Shown piece after piece: positions 6,113 through 8,918 of a stretch of 8,918 bases of DNA. The DNA is from Candidatus Treponema faecavium (lineage in GTDB: Bacteria; Spirochaetota; Spirochaetia; Treponematales; Treponemataceae). Under the pieces are notes generated by a model that saw only the letters and a list, made by a program, of their open reading frames with translations, searched no databases and was not told the DNA's origin. How positions within the stretch are numbered: the first letter of the stretch is position 1; every line of letters starts with the position of its first letter. Location of the stretch: assembly GCA_019113455.1 (NCBI GenBank), contig DXHG01000026.1:1-8918 (forward strand), given 5' to 3'. The position numbers and the translations under genes are program-made.

Positions 6113-7644
6113 GCAGTACCGCCTGCGGCGTGAACCGGCGCTTGCAGCTGCGCTGCGCCGATGCGGGTGAGCGTTCCGCCCGACAGCATAAAGCGGTGCG
6201 TGCAGTATGCGGTCGGATACTGGCCGCGGGCGGCAAGGATAATCACCGCCGTGCCGCAGCGCTGTGCCAGCATCCATAAGCGGACGGCGAGCGCCTGCGC
6301 CTTTGCCGTGTCCAGGCCGTGCAGCGGATCTGATAACAGGAGAAGCGGCGGCGAGAGAGCAAGCTCCCGCTCAAGAATGAGGCGCTGCAGCATACCGCCT
6401 GAAAGCGATGACACCGGATCATCCGGCGCCGCTTGTATCTGCGCCTGCTCGATAAGGTTCTGCGTGCAGCGGCGCGGGTCTGCAGGCGCATATGCCGCGG
6501 TGCAGACTTGTTCCGCCGTCAGCGCCGGATGCGAAGCTCGGTACGTGCGGTCAAACGGGATAATCGCCGCGCCTGCGCGCCGCAGAACGCCGCAGGTATA
6601 GCGGCCGCCGCCACGCCTGCGCGCCGCAAGATCAAACCGCCTGGGTGCTGCCATGTCCGTGTGCAGGTATATATGCCCTTCTGCCGTGTCCTGATACATG
6701 CCGGTAATCACGTCTTCGAGAAGCTGCAGGCCATTTTCCCGCTGGCCTTCAATGAGCGTTACTTCCGCCTTTAACGCTGAAAACGACACGTCAAACAGCG
6801 CCGCTCCTTCTTTGGGGCGTGCGGTTATCCGTTCCGCCGCGAATACCGCGTGCTGCGGCTGTTCGGGCGCCGTTCCGGCGCGTTCGGCAAAAACGGGCGG
6901 CGCGGCAGACGTCCGGTCCTGCATCAGTTTTTCTTCGATCTCCGCCGCCGAGACAGTTCGATTTTTGTTGGCGATGCAGTCAGACACAACGCCGTGCTGT
7001 AATATGAGAATTGTGTCGGCGTGCGCCGCAGCTTCGCGTATATTGTGGGTAATAAGCAGTATCGCTGTCCCGTCTTTCGCAAGCCGCGCAGCGCTGTCAT
7101 ACAGAAGCCGCGTCTGCTGCGTGTCAAGCGCGGCAGTCGGTTCGTCGAGAATGAGCAGCCGGCAGTTTTGCCAGAGCGCCGCGAGATACGCGGTGAAAAA
7201 CCGCATATCCGCGTTCAGGTTCGCGCACAGCACGTCAAGCGGAAGCTCCAGGCCCGGGAGTGTGCGGCGGAGCAGCTCGTCCGTGTCATGCTTTATTTTT
7301 CTTCTATTTATAATGCCGAATGCAAACTGTGGTTCGGCACCGAGAACGATATTTTCACGAGCAGAAAGGCTCTGCGCAAGGAGCGGCCGCTGATGCACGA
7401 TGCGGATGCCCGCCTGCTGCGCGTCGTGTTCGCAATACCGTTTGCGGCGTTCCCCGTCTATGATGATTGCTCCCGACGTCGGCTCAAGGCTGCCGGTTAA
7501 CAGCGCGGCAAGCGTTGATTTGCCGGCGCCGTTTTCGCCGAGCAGTGCGTATACGCTGCCTGCTTCAAATGAAACAGAAACATGCTGTAGGACCGCTTTT
7601 GACGCAAAATGCTTGCAAAGCGCTTCGGTTTGCAGCGTGAACAT
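6109..7644 (-). CDS. ABC importer ATPase with two nucleotide-binding domains (RfuB-like)
   Basis: This 511-residue cytoplasmic protein energises the importer and carries two ATPase domains in tandem, as in RbsA and the BMP-type systems. Domain 1 has Walker A GENGAGKST (36-44), Q-loop Q85, Walker B LLILDEP (163-169) and H-loop H200. Its signature position reads ANLNADMRF instead of LSGG. Domain 2 is the mirror image. The Walker A position reads GQRENGL (300-306) with no GK[S/T], the signature LSGGMLQ (414-420) is intact, Walker B ends in SDP rather than DEP, and the H-loop His is absent. One composite site (Walker A of domain 1 with LSGG of domain 2) should hydrolyse ATP, and the other should be degenerate. 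ATG 7644 is one base after the lipoprotein stop (TGA-T-ATG). A TTG at 7689 would overlap that gene by 44 bp and is less likely. Confidence 0.92.
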   Translation of the reverse strand: MFTLQTEALCKHFASKAVLQHVSVSFEAGSVYALLGENGAGKSTLAALLTGSLEPTSGAIIIDGERRKRYCEHDAQQAGIRIVHQRPLLAQSLSARENIVLGAEPQFAFGIINRRKIKHDTDELLRRTLPGLELPLDVLCANLNADMRFFTAYLAALWQNCRLLILDEPTAALDTQQTRLLYDSAARLAKDGTAILLITHNIREAAAHADTILILQHGVVSDCIANKNRTVSAAEIEEKLMQDRTSAAPPVFAERAGTAPEQPQHAVFAAERITARPKEGAALFDVSFSALKAEVTLIEGQRENGLQLLEDVITGMYQDTAEGHIYLHTDMAAPRRFDLAARRRGGGRYTCGVLRRAGAAIIPFDRTYRASHPALTAEQVCTAAYAPADPRRCTQNLIEQAQIQAAPDDPVSSLSGGMLQRLILERELALSPPLLLLSDPLHGLDTAKAQALAVRLWMLAQRCGTAVIILAARGQYPTAYCTHRFMLSGGTLTRIGAAQLQAPVHAAGGTA

Positions 7645-7645
7645 A

Positions 7646-8680
7646 TCAGGGCGACGGAAGCTGCAGCTCCCCGGAAGTGATTCTGTCAAGTTCCTGCTGC
7701 ATTGCCTGCCGTATCGCGCTGTTTACCGTTGATTCGTACAGCGGGTCATCGGTGATAAAGTCTATATAGCCTTGTTCAATGCCGACTGTCTGCGCGCTGC
7801 CGAACGGCGTGTTTCCGGCAAGAAACTGCGCGGCGGCCTCCTGCGCCATTTTGTCCTGATGCATGACCGTGCTTGAAATAATATACCCGGGCGCTTTGGC
7901 AAATCCGTTGTCGTCAAACCACGTGATGTAAAAACTTTCTTCCTGCGCGGCAGCGATAACGCCCTGCGCCGCGCCGCCGGCAATCGGCAGAATAACGTCT
8001 GCTCCGTTCTGGTGCATTGAGCGCGCAAGCTCCGCCGCTTTTGTTGCGTCGTACCAGTTGCCGACAATGCGGAAATCGACGGTAATACCGCTGTCAACCG
8101 CGCGGAGCCCTTCGATAAATGACGGAAGAATAATATCGTTCATTACGGGATATTCCTGTGCCGCGATGAGGCCGACGGTTTTCGCTTCATTTGCATACGG
8201 CATCTGCTCGTGCGAAGCTGTTGTAACAAGCCCTGCCATATAACCGGTGAGGTACGCCTGTTCGCGCTGATTGTAGCGTACGGTGAATATATTGCCGTTG
8301 TCCTCGCAGTACGCGTCAAGCAGGATAAACTTTTGTTCAGGGAACTGCTGCGTAAGCGGAACGGCGATGTCCGGCATCGACGGATTTGACGAAATGATAA
8401 CGTCGTATTCGCCGGAGGCAGCAACGGCTGTGAGCCTGCCTGACCATTCCGCCTGGTTTGTCCCCGCTTCAATGACGGAAACCTGTACCGGAGCATCCGG
8501 CGTTTGGGCGCTGTGCTCCTGTGCGGCTGCCTGTACGCCGTCTGCAAGCATCTGATATACGGCGTTGCCTGAAGTAACGCCGGGCACAAAAACGGCGATG
8601 CTGACAGCGTCCGCCGGTTCTTTCTGCGTGCAGCCGGCCAAAAGCGCAAGCGCGGCTGCGATATATAAGAGCTTATTCAT
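7646..8680 (-). CDS. BMP-family substrate-binding lipoprotein (RfuA/PnrA-like)
   Basis: This 344-residue protein is a ligand receptor anchored to the outer face of the inner membrane. The signal peptide MNKLLYIAAALALLAGC ends in a clear lipobox, L14-A-G-C17, so Cys17 would be lipidated. The mature part has the two-lobed periplasmic-binding pattern of the BMP family: SIAVFVPG, YDVIISSNPSMP, FILLDAY, YNQREQAYLTGYMAGLV, VGLIAAQEYPV, GADVILPIAGGAAQGV and ITWFDDNG. It lacks the DxSFN motif after the first strand that nucleoside-binding PnrA/BmpA proteins carry. That, with the four-gene A-B-C-D order, favours the riboflavin-binding RfuA subgroup of treponemes. This is inference, and a nucleoside ligand is not excluded. 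No Shine-Dalgarno sequence precedes ATG 8680. The promoter places the transcript start at or next to the ATG. Confidence 0.9.
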   Translation of the reverse strand: MNKLLYIAAALALLAGCTQKEPADAVSIAVFVPGVTSGNAVYQMLADGVQAAAQEHSAQTPDAPVQVSVIEAGTNQAEWSGRLTAVAASGEYDVIISSNPSMPDIAVPLTQQFPEQKFILLDAYCEDNGNIFTVRYNQREQAYLTGYMAGLVTTASHEQMPYANEAKTVGLIAAQEYPVMNDIILPSFIEGLRAVDSGITVDFRIVGNWYDATKAAELARSMHQNGADVILPIAGGAAQGVIAAAQEESFYITWFDDNGFAKAPGYIISSTVMHQDKMAQEAAAQFLAGNTPFGSAQTVGIEQGYIDFITDDPLYESTVNSAIRQAMQQELDRITSGELQLPSP

Positions 8681-8686
8681 GCGGCT

Positions 8687-8715
8687 ATGATAGTTTTATA
8701 TAAAACTATTGTCAA
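8687..8715 (-). promoter_or_regulatory. Strong promoter of the transporter operon
   Basis: On the minus strand a perfect -35 TTGACA (8715-8710) is followed by exactly 17 bp and a -10 TATCAT (8692-8687). Six bases then separate the -10 from the A of the lipoprotein start codon, so the usual start point falls on that A. I see no FMN riboswitch or other structured leader, and there is no room for one downstream of this promoter. Confidence 0.75.
8690..8709. promoter_or_regulatory. Perfect 20-bp palindrome in the promoter spacer (probable operator)
   Basis: ATAGTTTTATATAAAACTAT is its own reverse complement over all 20 bases. It fills the whole spacer between -35 and -10 and covers the first three bases of the -10 hexamer. 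A dimeric repressor bound here would block RNA polymerase. The regulator is not encoded in this window and I do not recognise the motif. Confidence 0.7.
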
Positions 8716-8761
8716 TACGCCGCGTGCGCCAGTTTGCGCCGTCAGCTGCTGCGGGACAAGT

Positions 8762-8918
8762 TTTGCCGCCGGAAAAGATTTGCCGATGGCAAAATTTTTA
8801 TTTGCCATTTATCCGGTAAGAAATTTGCCGTCGGCCAGCGAGACACTTGCAATCGGCAAACGTTTCATTTGCCGACGGCAAACAAAAAATTTGCAATCGG
8901 CAAGTGCGCCGCTGGCCA
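8762..8918. repeat. Right array of 22-bp-spaced TTTGCC-N3-GGCAAA palindromes
   Basis: Units start at 8762, 8779, 8801, 8824, 8846, 8868, 8890 and 8905, with spacings of 17, 22, 23, 22, 22, 22 and 15 bp. The best are TTTGCCgatGGCAAA (8779) and TTTGCCgacGGCAAA (8868). The copies at 8846 and 8890 share a TTGCAATCGGCAA variant. The unit at 8801 is TTTGCCATTTATCCGG, matching inverted the odd unit at window positions 1-16. The array lies about 46 bp upstream of the transporter -35 box and runs off the window end. It is the same family as the left array. Confidence 0.85.

Noticed and set aside
6113..6277. N-terminal extension of the first permease
   Set aside because: The 55 added residues are Arg/His-rich, non-membrane and lie over the ATPase C-terminus. 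ATG 6112 gives a standard ATGA junction and a typical permease start.
7645..7689. TTG start for the ATPase inside the lipoprotein gene
   Set aside because: It adds 15 residues without ABC-domain similarity and overlaps the upstream gene, while ATG 7644 directly precedes the usual domain start.
8681..8761. FMN riboswitch upstream of the transporter operon
   Set aside because: The predicted transcript has no leader, and I see none of the conserved FMN-element words (such as AGGGGCGGGG) between the array and the gene.

Overview
The window looks like chromosomal DNA from a spirochaete, most probably a Treponema-type species of mid G+C content. This rests on three things seen here: a class I lysyl-tRNA synthetase (the type spirochaetes use), a methyl-accepting chemotaxis protein with a spirochaete-like signalling tip, and a lipoprotein-dependent BMP-family (PnrA/RfuA-type) ABC importer. 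The genus is inferred and the species is not identified.

Layout: (1) Positions 1-99 carry an array of short palindromes of the form TTTGCC-N3-GGCAAA, mostly 22 bp apart. (2) Positions 100-455 hold no convincing gene. They contain two small repeat structures, a promoter, and a 14-bp leader hairpin in front of a tRNA. (3) A tRNA-Arg(CCU) gene (456-529) is followed after one base by lysS (531-2135). (4) After a 177-bp gap with a promoter and a good ribosome binding site comes a chemoreceptor gene (2313-4232). (5) On the other strand, reading leftwards from 8680 to 4147, is a tight four-gene operon: binding lipoprotein, double ATPase, permease 1 and permease 2. The operon runs tail-to-tail into the chemoreceptor gene with an 86-bp overlap. 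(6) Upstream of the operon are a consensus-like promoter with a perfect 20-bp palindrome in its spacer and, at 8762-8918, a second palindrome array.

How the genes work together: the four minus-strand genes form one importer. The lipoprotein captures the ligand outside the inner membrane, two RbsC/LivH-like permeases form the channel, and one polypeptide supplies both nucleotide-binding domains. The gene content and order match the treponemal riboflavin transporter RfuABCD. The lipoprotein lacks the DxSFN-type motif of nucleoside-binding relatives, so riboflavin is the leading guess and a purine nucleoside the alternative. The tRNA and lysS form a translation unit. The chemoreceptor is probably an independent gene.

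Most worth a second look: the two palindrome arrays, of which a 38-bp segment recurs inverted at the opposite end with 35/38 identity; the operator-like palindrome in the transporter promoter; two genes (lysS and the lipoprotein) whose mRNAs may be leaderless; and a chemoreceptor tail written entirely on the antisense strand of a permease gene.
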